Shown here piece after piece: positions 12,738 to 24,330 of a DNA stretch of 64,000 nucleotides (its first letter is position 1; every line of letters begins with the position of its first letter). The notes under the pieces are model-generated. The model was given only the letters and a program-made list of their open reading frames with translations. It was not told where the DNA came from and searched no databases. The position numbers and the translations under genes were made by a program. This stretch comes from Pterobdella sp. o SKG-2022 (taxonomy: Eukaryota > Annelida > Clitellata > Hirudinida > Piscicolidae), in the NCBI GenBank assembly GCA_964035795.1, contig OZ038321.1:28329022-28393021 (forward strand). Direction: 5' to 3'.

Positions 12738-15700
12738 TCAGTGTTTGGTGATGGGATACAAAAGCCGCACAAGAGTGGGTGCTGAAGTGGGTGTTTTGAG
12801 ATAAAAGAGATTTTTCCCCTGTTTTGATACTTCCATCACCTCCAGTATGAACTGAGAAATTTTCTGTTTGTGTTGCTTGCTGCTGTGGTTGAACAAACTG
12901 AAACGGCCTGCGTGGGATGGATACCATTAATTTATGGATCCTTTGCATTAGATTATTGGTGATTCATCGTGAAAAAATTAGGTATTTCATCATAAAGTTT
13001 AAGCAAATAACGTTTAATTCAACTACAATAGTTTTTAAAATTAAAAATATGAAGTGCATTTTGAATTCGGCATAAATCTTGTAAATTTCATATTCATCTC
13101 CATAAAATTCTCAATCTTGAAATCTTTCATAAAATCCTGTCTACTTTGAAACATTCTTGAAAAATTGTATAGATTAAAAGTAAATAAAACCCATGTAGCA
13201 TACAAATTGTTGCCTTATCCAGGGATGTGCAGAATTCCGCTTAAATTGAGGCATTTTTAAAGAGGAGGTTCATAAAGAAGCACGTTGCAATGACGATTCA
13301 TGAACTGGGTATATGGGATATTTCCACTCTGATCCACTCTTGTTTCCAGTGAATGGAGTGTTGTGTCGGGGTGAGATGTGTGGGTGTGAAGGAGTTTGAG
13401 GAAACATTTTGCTATACCATTAATTTTTGCTTTGTTTTAACAGCTTATCAATCCTTTTATGATATAATTTAAAAAAAAACTATAACTTCTGTTCTCAGAA
13501 TTTTTTTGAACTTACTCAAAGATTCTGAAATTCAAAAAGTTTGTTCAGAACTGATGAGAGATCATTACTATGCCTCAAATATGCAGAGTTGTTTATGGTG
13601 CTTATAATACTCCCTTTGAATGCGAGAAAAACAAAATATTTTGAAAAATGAATCTATTCTCAATTGTAAAGTAAATAATTCTAAATATAAATTCAATGAT
13701 AACCTAAGTAGTTCTTGAACTTTTAAAATTTTTTAGTATTCAACGTGCGTTTTTACAAAATTTTGAAAAAATTTCTCAAGATTTTATGTGAGAAACTATA
13801 ACACATAGGTGACAATGATATTCTAGTTGTTCTCAACAGTGGGAACATTTAGTTAGTCTTGAATGCATGGTGGAAGGCAAGAAATATTGGCGGGAAAGCC
13901 AAGGTTATTTAATCACGCACAACTCAGCACATTAATTCAGCGCCATACACAATTTTCACAATTGTGAGTATATCAATTGAAAATGAGGCGATAAAAATGG
14001 AAGCAAAAGAAAATGAAGCTGTGAAATTTCCAGCCTTATCTGAGTTCGCATGTCTGCACTTTCAATGAAGAAAAATTTTCCCTAAAAATTAAAACAGCTT
14101 TTGATTGGCACGGGAAGTAAATGTAGATTAAGTATAGATTAAAATAAATTCAGGCGATTATGAAGGTGGCGACAAATGGCGCTGTGAGGAAATGTCAGTG
14201 GAGTTGAAAAGGAAGTGGAGTGACAGTGGTATAATGGAAAACTCTGCAGTAGAATTATATTCAGTGTTTTTGGATATTATTTTGTTCATTATTGATCAGA
14301 AAAACTTTTAAAAAAAGTAAAAAATGATTATATTTATTATAAAAATAAATCAAAAAAAATATTTAAAAAAAAAACCAAAATTATTATAAAAACAATTTAA
14401 ATTCAAATTAAATAATTACTCAGAATCATGTCTTAAAAACTGTGTGTACTACCAAGCAAGAAAGTGTGCACAACTTCACGAATTTGTGTGTACGTGTGTT
14501 TTTGCGTGTGTTTGTGTATGTATAAGTATTCTTAAACGATATTTCGTATTTAGAGTGTTTTTCTTCTGTCGTGTGTATAGTATGCGCTTATAAATATTTT
14601 CATGTGTTTGTTAGTGTGTATGTGTGCGCGTATGTGCGTGTCTGTGTGCACGTATGTGCGTGTCTGTGTGCACGTATGTGCGTGTCTGTGTTTTTAAAGA
14701 CTAGATGAGATGAGCTCTGGGAATTAAAAATTTTCAGAGAGCTGAGCTTCCGTGTCACATATCTCCAGTGTTTTCTAATTGAATGATCTGATTCTCTTCA
14801 AGAGAACCTGACTTCTTATGGAGAAAATGTTCGTTACTGTCGTATTTAATGTCGGAATTTTTGGATTTGATACACAAAAATTAATTGAATAACTTTTTGT
14901 AAAAATTAATTGAACAAGTATTTGAAATTGAATTTTTCAAAACTTTTTTAGGTTGTCTGAAACATTTTTATGTGGAAAAATATGAAAGGTTTGAGATGAA
15001 GGTGCCAAAACAGAAGTTCATTTGAGAAAATTCCAGACAAAAATGTAAAAAAAAATTCTGAATAAAAATTTGACAATAAAAAAAAATATTTTCAAATGAA
15101 AAAACTTAATTTTAAATATAAATTAAATAATCAAAGCATAAAATATAGTTAATCTCGAAACTGTAGTGCTCTACCACTTCAATAAAACAATCAACTTCTG
15201 CACAATTTAACACGGAGAACTTAATGAAACTTTTGGTTTGAAATACTTTTGTGAGAATTATAAAGTTTTGTACAAGGTAACTTTAATCTGAAGATATGGA
15301 ACGAATTAGGAGTCCCAAAGTGAAGAAAGATTCCATGAAGGCATGAAAAATGCAAAGACCCAATTGGAAGGCCTTCAAGGCACTGTTGTACGGCACAACG
15401 TGCATGTTACTAAAGTTAAAAGTTAATCTCATACTTCAAATAACACAGAGCTGTGAAAAATTGACTTGAAATACAAGTTCAGCTTACAATATAAGCCTCC
15501 AAACTAAACAAAAAGCTCAAATCCTAACTACGGAAAAAAACCCACCTTTGCTTCTCTCAACTCTCGTGTGGTGAGTCAACCCTTCGGATCTGAAGCTCAA
15601 GCTGACGATGAACCTACTGTCGGAGCTATCCCTCACCAAGAATGAGCCATCTTTTTTGTTCGTCAGTATCTTCTCTGCCTCTTCAAACTCAATAGGACCC

Positions 15701-18700
15701 CAATACCAAGGTAGCTGTATAGTGAATGTGTTTGTGTTAGGATGACATTTTAATAGAACGCAAATAAGCGCTTCAAAATTACTCCAATGTTTGTATATAT
15801 AGTATCCTTGGTAGTTACGAGATTTTTGGTCAAAATATGAAAAAAAATTTTTAATTTACAAAAAAATAAAAATAATTTTTAAAAAATTTAAAATTAAAAA
15901 AAGAGCATTCCTCTTATCGTGGGGATGTTTCAAATGTTTGCACAAGGCCGAGGCATAAGAGACTCACGTTTTGCAAGTTATGCAGACCTTTGGGTCCCCC
16001 ACAACCTTCATCCTCTCGTTTGCCTGCAAATAATCACGCGTTTGTCTTTCAATGCATCTATTTCTATTTTTAAAATGATGACGTGTTAACGGGTGTTTTG
16101 GATGCTTTATTAGGAAAACATTTGCAGGGAAGTAGCAGGGCATATAAATTGACGTTGGTGTTTTTATTCTACCATATTTAATAACTTTTGACTTGTTTAA
16201 TCTAATCAGATTCAAATGAATTTTCAAATATTTTTGAAAAAGCTTGATTTTAAAATTAAAAAAAGCATTAATCCAAAGAAGAATTGACAATTCTAAATTA
16301 GATTGAAGCATGGAATGCTCTTAAATTCTGCATTGAGAAGCATCAGAGCACTAAAATGTGCCCGTTGAAGAGATGAAATGATTCGAAAAGGGTGTGCTCT
16401 AATATTTTGATTGAATAAGAAAGAATGGAATTCAAAATTATATTGGCTAGTTTGAGGATTATTTTTTAACGTTCCAAAGTTTTCGTTGCAAAAGGCAAGT
16501 TTTTTCGAATAATAAAAAAGTTTTTTTTCAATTTGAGCATTTTTTAAAATAAGCTGGTTGAAAGCTGGTTGAAAGCATATAAAATAAAGGCATTTCAATT
16601 AAAAAATTCTAATTATAAAAAAACAAAAGTTAAAAACTTCAAAGCTCAAAACCTTCCCAAATAGACACTCTAGTACGAGTGATTTAAAAATGAATTTTTA
16701 TAAATAATAATTGTGAATCCCACATGTTCCTATGTGCTTCATGGATTCAAAATAGTTTCGATTTATGGAAAAAACGCGTGTAACATGACCAATCAATATA
16801 CTTACTATGGTCTGATCGATAAAAAGAGTGAATAAACTATGTATTATAACTAATCTGTGGAGATAATATATAGAGATTTTTGATATTCCAGTGTTATCAT
16901 GTATTAATTTTTAATTTGATAAGTTTTAATGAAAAATTTGTTTACGTTTTCATAATGAAAATGTTTAGAGAAGCAAAAATGATCTCGAGTTATCTTATTC
17001 ATGCCCTGTATAACTTTATAGCTGAGCCTTGCGCAGCACAAAAATTAATGTTGTGTTTTATTGCTCCTATTCAGAGATTATTCACATAACATTGTATTGC
17101 TCTCTATTAATCGCTTCAAACGAAATTTACTGCATCTAAGAAGTGAAAGAGTTTAAATTTATAATGAAAAAATACTCAAACCATCCAAAATAATCAAATT
17201 TAAAAAAAAATTTAAATCACTTCCAAGCAAACAAAATCACTGATCATCAAAAACTCTATAAAAATGCATCTCACCAGGCACAACACGGCGAGAGTGCACT
17301 CTAGGAAAGGACTTGGTGAGGTGGGCACGTCTTCTGCTCGTGAGGTCAGCCTCGCTGAAAGACGATTCAGTGTCTAGGCCTGCTTCGTAGTGGCACAGGT
17401 TGGTGAAAGGCTTATCGGAAATGAGCTGTTTGGAAGACATGGAGGAAAAGAGATGCTCTGATTGGTTGCAGGTGCATTTGTAAGTTTCCAATGCTGGCTT
17501 GCAGGCTTGTTCATCCCTCGTTTTGCGGGGCTCACGACTCTTTCCACACAATCGCTTACAAAAAAGATTGGCAAGCTTGATTCTGAAGGAATAAAATTTT
17601 TTCTCTGTCTTTGATTCGTTGGACTTGACAGGTTGGCAACAGTCTTTGGAGTGTTGATTGCAAGGGCATAACTTATTACCTTCGTTTGTTTTGATGTGGT
17701 TATATTTGCGAGGCTGGTCGTAAATGTTGTGAGAGAAGTTACAACAGTTGGTGTTGGCGCAGTTGGACTCAAACTCTTGGAGAGCTGCTTTGTGGCCAGC
17801 CAATGTAGGTGCCGCCTTTTTCGAAATAGTCATGATCGATTTATTCAAAGTTGGAAAAGGCTTCACTGTAGTTGAACTATTTGTGACAAAAATGTTATGT
17901 TGTGCTATAGGCGGACAAGATTTTGTCAGAGTCGGACTGAATTTTGTTGGTTCGTTTCGAAACTCGCATCTCGGAGAGCGTAAAAGAGGTTGGTTTTGTT
18001 CAATGTGGCACGGGACAGTGGAGGGGGCGTTTGAGATGATGAGTTTGTTTGGTCGGTTGAGTGGGATTCCCAGGGAATGGGCTTCTTGCATGAGATCATC
18101 CCAGTTCATGTGAGTCATCTTGGAAGCTTTCAGTTTTTCTAAATAGTTTTCTTCGTCATCTTCACTTTCTCTCAAATCTTTTTCATTAGAATTTTTAAAG
18201 ATTGAAGCAATGTTTTGATGTTGTATGGAGGTGTATCTTTGTTGGGATGAATCCTTCACACCGCCTTTGTCCAGCGTACCCTTTATATCAAGAGCCGTGT
18301 AGTTTTGTGAAGGTTTCTCTGTAAGACGATGCACATCTGCAGTTGTTTCAATCTTCCCTGCCTCATATTCCGACGAGCACTGGGACTTACTTGAGCCATT
18401 GCAGTTTGTTTTAACCGATTCAGTATCAATGTTTTTTGAAACACCTTTATTTGTTAGGTTTTTCTGGTCTGTAAAGCAATAAACTGAGTTTTGAAAACTG
18501 TTCGTGTTAGAAGTTTCAGGGAGCTTAAACGAAGATTGGTCACTATAGAGCAAGTTGGTTTTGGTGTTCAAATGGTCACCATGGCTATTATTTTTGAACT
18601 GGTCTTTTGCCAGCGTTGTCACAGCCTCACACAATTGATTGACGATGGAAGATTTGATCTGATAAGAGTCATTAGATGCTATCCATGAAGAGTTTTCTTC

Positions 18701-20140
18701 ATTCGAATTTTTCATTTCGTTCGATTCTTTCAATGTCATAGTTTGGTTTTCTCCACTGCCTTCTACCCTCAACGTCAGTATGAGTTCCATGATGGACCGA
18801 GAAGGAGTGCTAGCGGAGGTTTCATTGTGGTGGTCATTTTTGGAGGTCACGTGATTGCTCAATTCCTTGTCAGGGTCTTTTGTGTTGAGAATTTGACGAG
18901 GTAGGACAGTTCCGATTTTGTTTAGAGTTTTTGTTTCAGATGGAATTTGCGATTTTATTTTTTCAACCTCTTTTATTTGGCTACAAAAACTTTTTTGATT
19001 TGTTCCTTCAAAACCTGACACTGCTAATTTTTTTTCAGCATTTTCCAAGCTAATATATTCCGAAGAAGATTCGAGAAGTTGAGGAGGGGGAGGAGGGAAA
19101 TTCTCAATAGAATTTTCATCATTAAATTTATGAATGGAGTTGAGATCTTCAGTGAAAACATCGGAGGCCGAAGAGTCATTGGAAGAGTCGTGAACCTCGT
19201 CAAACTTATCACTCGTATTAAATTTTACAGTCTTTTTGTTCGTTTTGTTTGGACTGGGAGCTTTTTCTTTTTTCAATTTTTTTTGTCCAAAAAAATTGAC
19301 GTTGTTGTTACTTACGTCACTTTCACTTCCTCCAGATTTTTTTTGTCTTCGCATCAATTTTGGAGGAGAAACCTGCAGATATAATACAAAGTTTTATAAC
19401 TGAGTAAACACAAAAATCGAGCAATGAACCAACCTTTACATAATTGGTCTCAAGTGCCAGAGGTGTGTAATCCGACTCTTTATCTCTGTCCTCTTCATCC
19501 GAACTAGATTTCTTTGGCGATGTATTTGCAGGTGGAACCTGTAAATAAAATCATAACATTTCACAGTTTAATCATATTTGCTCACAACCACTACAAATAT
19601 TTTCATCAAAGTGGTTTAACGCACTTGATCTCTAGTGAGAAGAGTCTCATCCTCTTCTTTGAGATACTTCTTAGGATCCGGAAAGGGTCCCCGGAAGGTT
19701 GAGAATGTTTTGTTGGCAGAGTTGATTTGTTTGTAATAATTCACAAATACAACATCTGAAGTGTCAAGATTTCCAACGGAAGGTTTTTGTGTTGTTGTGT
19801 CGTTTGTCTCAACAGGCAAGTTTTGTTGCTGGTGAAGTTGTTGTTGTTTCTGTTGATGAAGGATCAGTCTCTGCTTGGCTCGTTCTTGTGTGTTGGGTCT
19901 GTCGAGGGATGTTTTGGTATACTCATTAGGTTTGACAGCAGCATTCTTCCCTGTAGGGCTCTTTGTAGTGACAGGTAGGTGGTATTTTTTTAAGCCATTC
20001 AAAAACTTTGCTTCGTTTTTCCCTTCTAAAGAAGTAGTTCTTTTATCTGGAGCTGGGATTTTTTCAATGCTGTTAGGAGGAGCAAGTTTCATTTTGGGGG
20101 GTAGGTGAAGAGGTCGGTTGTCGAGGTTTGCAAATGACAT
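12738..20140 (-). CDS. SOCS7: SOCS6/7-type suppressor of cytokine signalling, very long N-terminus
   Basis: This is an SH2 adaptor that in other animals couples phosphotyrosine targets to Cullin-5 ubiquitin ligase. Minus-strand exons are 19625-20140, 19434-19538, 17275-19372, 15968-16023, 15546-15714 and 12738-12907. All splice phases agree and the model gives 1037 codons plus stop. Residues 1-920 are mostly disordered: Gln-rich in exon 1, Ser/Asn/Lys-rich in exon 3, with a Cys-rich patch (NCANTNCCNF, CPCNQHSKDCC, CKRLCG). The SH2 domain starts at LPWYWGPIEFEEAEK (about 926), carries the phosphotyrosine-binding Arg in DGSFLVRDSSDSRFIVSLSF, and continues as GRFSLFNHSS, then NLFYLKTP and TLVRLLYPITKH, then TGA. 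This is closest to SOCS7 (GTFSL, FLYFL, LLYPVSRF). SOCS6/7 proteins normally continue into a SOCS box, and none is seen here. Alternatively the last exon ends at 12760 (donor GTATCC) and a box exon lies downstream. Confidence 0.88.
12961..15545. other. Intron of the SOCS-type gene between the two SH2 exons
   Basis: This stretch of about 2.6 kb lies between the two halves of the SH2 domain. It is AT-rich and contains a GT-rich tract and 22-bp tandem repeat at 14490-14692. No coding exon or mobile element was recognised. Confidence 0.5.
14490..14692. repeat. GT-rich tract with 22-bp tandem repeat
   Basis: Alternating GTGTGT/GTATGT sequence ends in about three copies of a 22-bp unit (GTATGTGCGTGTCTGTGTGC plus AC) at roughly 14630-14692. 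It lies in the SOCS-type gene intron. Confidence 0.8.
16024..17274. other. Intron of the SOCS-type gene
   Basis: AT-rich sequence between the large exon 3 and the 56-nt exon 4. The apparent ORF running through 15964-16311 overlaps exon 4 in a different frame and is not the used reading. Nothing else was recognised. Confidence 0.5.
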
Positions 20141-23100
20141 GGTTTCTAGAATATTTTGTAGAAAGTTATAAAATTTTTCTTTTATTGTACCCTCATGAAA
20201 TATTCACTTGATTTATTGGGAGAGGAAAGCAAATATGGGGCTGGATGGAAAGAGAGATAAATAAATAGAAAAATAAATTTCATAAATAGATTAACAAATA
20301 AAATATTAAAAAAAATAAAAAACAGTCGACGGGTGATGAGTGGGGAGATTTTCAAGGTTATGAATACGGCAGACATTAATTGAACGTCAAGCCATGCATG
20401 AAGCATCCTCCGTACGCTTCTGTACACTTCGTGTTTGAAGACATATTGTGGAAAATTAAATTAATAAATAGAACAAAAAATAATTTTGGTGAGATACTAA
20501 AAAACTTGTAACAATGATATAAATGATGACTATTTCTCTATTGTTACGGAATACAAAAAAAATTAACATAAATCTAAATTAAAATAGATACGCATTTTAA
20601 AAAATTCGAATTTTTTTAAAAAGTGTAAATAACTTTTTGGCTTTGGGCAATACATTTTTTAATTATAGAAACAATCTTGTGTTGAAATTCTATAAAGAGG
20701 GTTGTTTTGAATAATTGATTACCATGCTTTAAAACACCAATGGTATTTGATAAATCAATATATAATCTGGTGTGAAAAGCAAACATATACAATGCTTCCA
20801 TGCACTTTTCCACTTCTTTCTCAAACACTCCATCATCTCTCCACTACACCAGTAATGAGTGTTAATTAGTGCATTCAGATCTGCTACATGGGGGTAGTAT
20901 CATACAAGTTGCATACTGTGTATTAGATTAAAAGCTCAAGTTCGAGGCCTTTCATTCAAAAGGTATTTTGGAAGAATTTTTTGCTAATAAAACATTAATG
21001 AAAATATGGCTCAACTTTTCCATGGGATTTTGTAACTTTTTTAATATATATCAATAAAATTCAGACTTGAAAACAATAATATGGAGATAAAAATGCAATT
21101 ACTTTGTGCTAAATCTTCTTTTTCAGTCCGCAAAAGTATCCATCAAACAGTTCAAAATATCTATCATGAAAATTATTTTTTAAAAGTCTGAATAATATCC
21201 GTTTACTTGAAGCTTCAAGCCTATGTTTTTTGAAAGAAAATTTTTTAAGGTTAAAAACGCTTTAAAAATATCAAATTTCACAACTCAACGCTAACAAATT
21301 AACAATGCAAGAAATATTAATAATTCAAATAAATACATAATTACAAAAGATTAAATCCACGATTTGACGGAAGTTTCGCCCATAGAAGATGGGCAGCTCT
21401 CGAGCTTCACAGTATATATGCAAGACTCCTTTCGCACGCAACTCCCGATCACTTGTCGATCAAAATCTTTTATCGTTCCCTTAATTAAGGATTTTAACAT
21501 TTTATATATTTTTGAATACTTTATTAATTTTTATATTTTATACATATATATATTTAATTTTATTTTTTTGTATTTTATATTTAGTNNNNNNNNNNNNNNN
21601 NNNNNNNNNNNNNNNNNNNNNNNNNNNNNNNNNNNNNNNNNNNNNNNNNNNNNNNNNNNNNNNNNNNNNNNNNNNNNNNNNNNNNNNNNNNNNNNNNNNN
21701 NNNNNNNNNNNNNNNNNNNNNNNNNNNNNNNNNNNNNNNNNNNNNNNNNNNNNNNNNNNNNNNNNNNNNNNNNNNNNNNNNNNNNTTTATTTTATGTATT
21801 TTCGAAATTTTTTTTCGAATCAAAATTTTATACAACCAATTAAAAATTCTCAAACGCAATCACAATAAACTTTCAATTAAACGACATATAAAAAATTAAA
21901 AAAGTGGATAAAAATTCGATATTTTTGCTCGTCTCAACCGTACAGAAGTTTAACGTTATCAATAATGATAATTAAGATATCTTTTGTTTATCATTATTGC
22001 CCACATCTGTCTGTAAACTTGTGATCTCAAAATCGAAATCATTTGGAGTTTCGAATGATCATTTGTATTGATCAGAACATCAAAAAGTCAATATTTGTTC
22101 AAACATGGAAATTTCATTTCCAAGTGCATATTTATTAAAATTCCAAAATTTTGAAAAAGCAATTCAATCAAAAAAATTATTTAAAAAACTTGGATTGAAA
22201 ACTTCAAAAAGAGATTCATAAACATTTCGAAAACTTCAAAGCACATCAGGACATGTAGAATCCATCTTTTTCCAGCTTTATTTCTCATTAAGGTTTCTTT
22301 ATAATTTTTACCTCCGTGGTTCACTTCAATTTTAGTGCCTAGATTTCGTTGTCAACCACCTGTCTATAGTTTCCAAGCAAGTCAAAAGCTGTGCTGTAAA
22401 CAAGAGTATTTATAAATTACGTCTGTAAACACAAACTTCAAGTCTGTACAGTTTGCCCCAAGTCTCGCTTATGCTACACTGTCCACACTCGATTATTTTA
22501 ATGCTTCATTCATTAAATTATTTTTTTTAAATTGAAGATTTGTGAAATTTAATATTGAAACTCTTTGTATAAAATCAGTTTCAAACTGTGGAAGACAATA
22601 ACCGTAGTTAATTACTGACCCAGATGACAAAGACATGAAAAGCCCCCCTTCATTAGACTTGATTATAAATAATTGCCACAGACGAAGTAAAATTGAAACA
22701 AAATCAGCAAAAAACTCTGTAGAAAGTATTAAGGAGTCTAAGCTGAAAAAGAATATTTCTACAAACGCACCGAATTGTTATATTAGCCTGGTGTTTAAAT
22801 TATAGATTCGAGAAATTTCGTTTCAAATAAAGTTTATTCACCAGCGCATTTTAAATCGAATGTTGGATAACGAAATATATTTTTGAAATTTTATAATTAA
22901 AAACTAATTTAAAACTTAAATATCATAATGAGGATCAATAATGGTTCAAGTTATTATGAGAGGTTATCCCCAACATCTGGACCAAAGTCTGAGCATTGTT
23001 TAACTTAGATTAACCGCGCCAACAAATTATCCCTTCCATATGCTGTCTCTTATTGATTTGTTTCAAAAGTTTAGTTCGCATCAAAGCTGAATAAATACAT

Positions 23101-23294
23101 GGATGTTTGCAAGCTTTATCGAGTTGAGACGGTTGAGATATTAAGCTGCCATTATGTTTTATGATCATTTTGTTTGAATTTTCTATCTTTCCTTTTTCTC
23201 ATACTTTCAATAACATCATGACCGATTTTTGGAATTGCTCGATTTTACTCAAAATTTTTTCATTTGTTTATTGAAGATTTAAGTTTTGAGAGGT
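20141..23294. other. Intergenic, AT-rich, with assembly gap
   Basis: This lies upstream of the SOCS-type gene and downstream of the first secreted-protein gene (both minus strand). I see no coding exon with supporting homology. The gap at 21586-21785 lies inside it. Confidence 0.5.
21586..21785. other. Assembly gap of 200 N
   Basis: A run of exactly 200 N in AT-rich sequence. The round length suggests an estimated or fixed-size scaffold gap, so the true spacing here is uncertain. Confidence 0.95.
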
Positions 23295-23849
23295 TTATTG
23301 GCTGAGGCTGGTGAGGAGGGCTTTGATTTGGGCCTTTTCAGCAGTAGTCAAACCGGCTACAATTTGTTCTCCTTCAAATGCAACAGTTTAATTTAATGAA
23401 ATGTTAAATGTATGTAGAGTTCACACATACTACCTCAACAAATACTTTCAACATGGAGTTACTTAATTGCCAAGTTTAATTTCAATTTTGAACAATTCAT
23501 TCGAATCCAACAAAGTGGAATGTAACTTGAGCAACAAACTAAAGAAATGTACCGATTTCGGTGAGTTGGGCGGGTTTTGGGCCAGTGCCATCAAGGTACT
23601 TGATTCCAGCTTCCACGGCGGCTGTTTTTTCTTCGGCAGACAGAGATCCCAATCTATGGATTGTACAGTTGAAAAAATAAACAGAAATTTAAAAATGGAA
23701 TAATAGATTAAAAGAACATTTTAAAATACAAACTTCTCGGTCAGTTTTGCTTTGATGTAGTCCTTCTTTTGAGCCCAAGTTCCGTCCTTGGGGAACTCAC
23801 AGTGCACGGCGACAACGCACAAAACCAAAGCGACGAACAACAATTTCAT
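23295..23849 (-). CDS. Small secreted protein, copy 1 (unrecognised family)
   Basis: Exons are 23734-23849, 23553-23653 and 23295-23371, with GT/AG ends and 97 codons plus stop. A 5'-UTR intron is also visible at 23877-23941. Residues 1-17 form a clear signal peptide (MKLLFVALVLCVVAVHC). The mature chain of about 80 residues starts EFPKDGTWAQKKDYIKAK and has no cysteine. It looks alpha-helical with Ala/Lys/Glu/Leu periodicity: LGSLSAEEKTAAVEAGIKYL, a GTGPKPAQ linker, then EQIVAGLTTAEKAQIKALL and a SLSQ end. I do not recognise the family. A TATA box sits upstream. The 28116-28670 copy differs at a few residues only. The long plus-strand ORF across exon 2 is a shadow. Confidence 0.88.
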
Positions 23850-23987
23850 GATGACTTTAAGGGTTGGAGAAAGAACCTGGTGTCATGAAACAGTGACCAT
23901 AAGTAATGAGAGTATTAAGAAAAAAGTAGATGAGAACAAACCTGAGAAATGAGAAGTTGGAATGAAAATCTTGAGTTGGCACACTCT

Positions 23988-23993
23988 TTTATA
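23988..23993 (-). promoter_or_regulatory. TATA box, secreted-protein copy 1
   Basis: Minus-strand TATAAAAG lies about 45 bp upstream of the 5'-UTR exon end at 23942. It is conserved in the duplicate at 28808-28813. Confidence 0.75.
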
Positions 23994-24330
23994 GGCAAAA
24001 GCTAGCCAGACCTTTGCACTTTAGGAATGAAGATGACCTAATTAGGACAACATTCTAGAGTATACAAAAGATTTATTCCCTATACAAATATATCATGTTG
24101 CATAAGAAGAGTCATTTATTCAAAGTTTCCATTAACTTTCAAAGTTATATAACTAACACTATGCATATCATCTTTTTTAAGATGGTGCAATATGGAAAAT
24201 CGAAGTTATTTGGCTAGTATACTGTACGAAGATATGCTTGGAAAATAATTGAACTTTAACACAATTAAGTGAAAAGGGTTTGTTGATAGGGTCAAAAGGG
24301 CACTTTGCATTTCTAAGTTTTGTTTTCGTA

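Larger units (their letters stand above)
23205..24330. repeat. Tandem gene duplication unit, copy 1
   Basis: This block, including promoter, introns and 3' flank of the secreted-protein gene, matches 27983-29135 almost base for base over the gene. All exon boundaries are offset by exactly 4821 bp. Similarity fades at both edges: one shared edge starts ATAACATCATGACCGATTTT, the other ends near GGGTTTGTTGATAGGGTCAA. Confidence 0.9.

Noticed and set aside
13200..13400. Minus-strand stretch with YPVH and SLQR resembling the start of a SOCS box
   Set aside because: It lies upstream of the second SH2 exon in transcription order, so it cannot follow the SH2 domain, and it contains an early stop.
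17748..18688. Plus-strand ORFs opposite the large SOCS exon
   Set aside because: They are antisense shadows of exon 17275-19372. The minus-strand frame is far longer and joins in phase to an SH2 domain.
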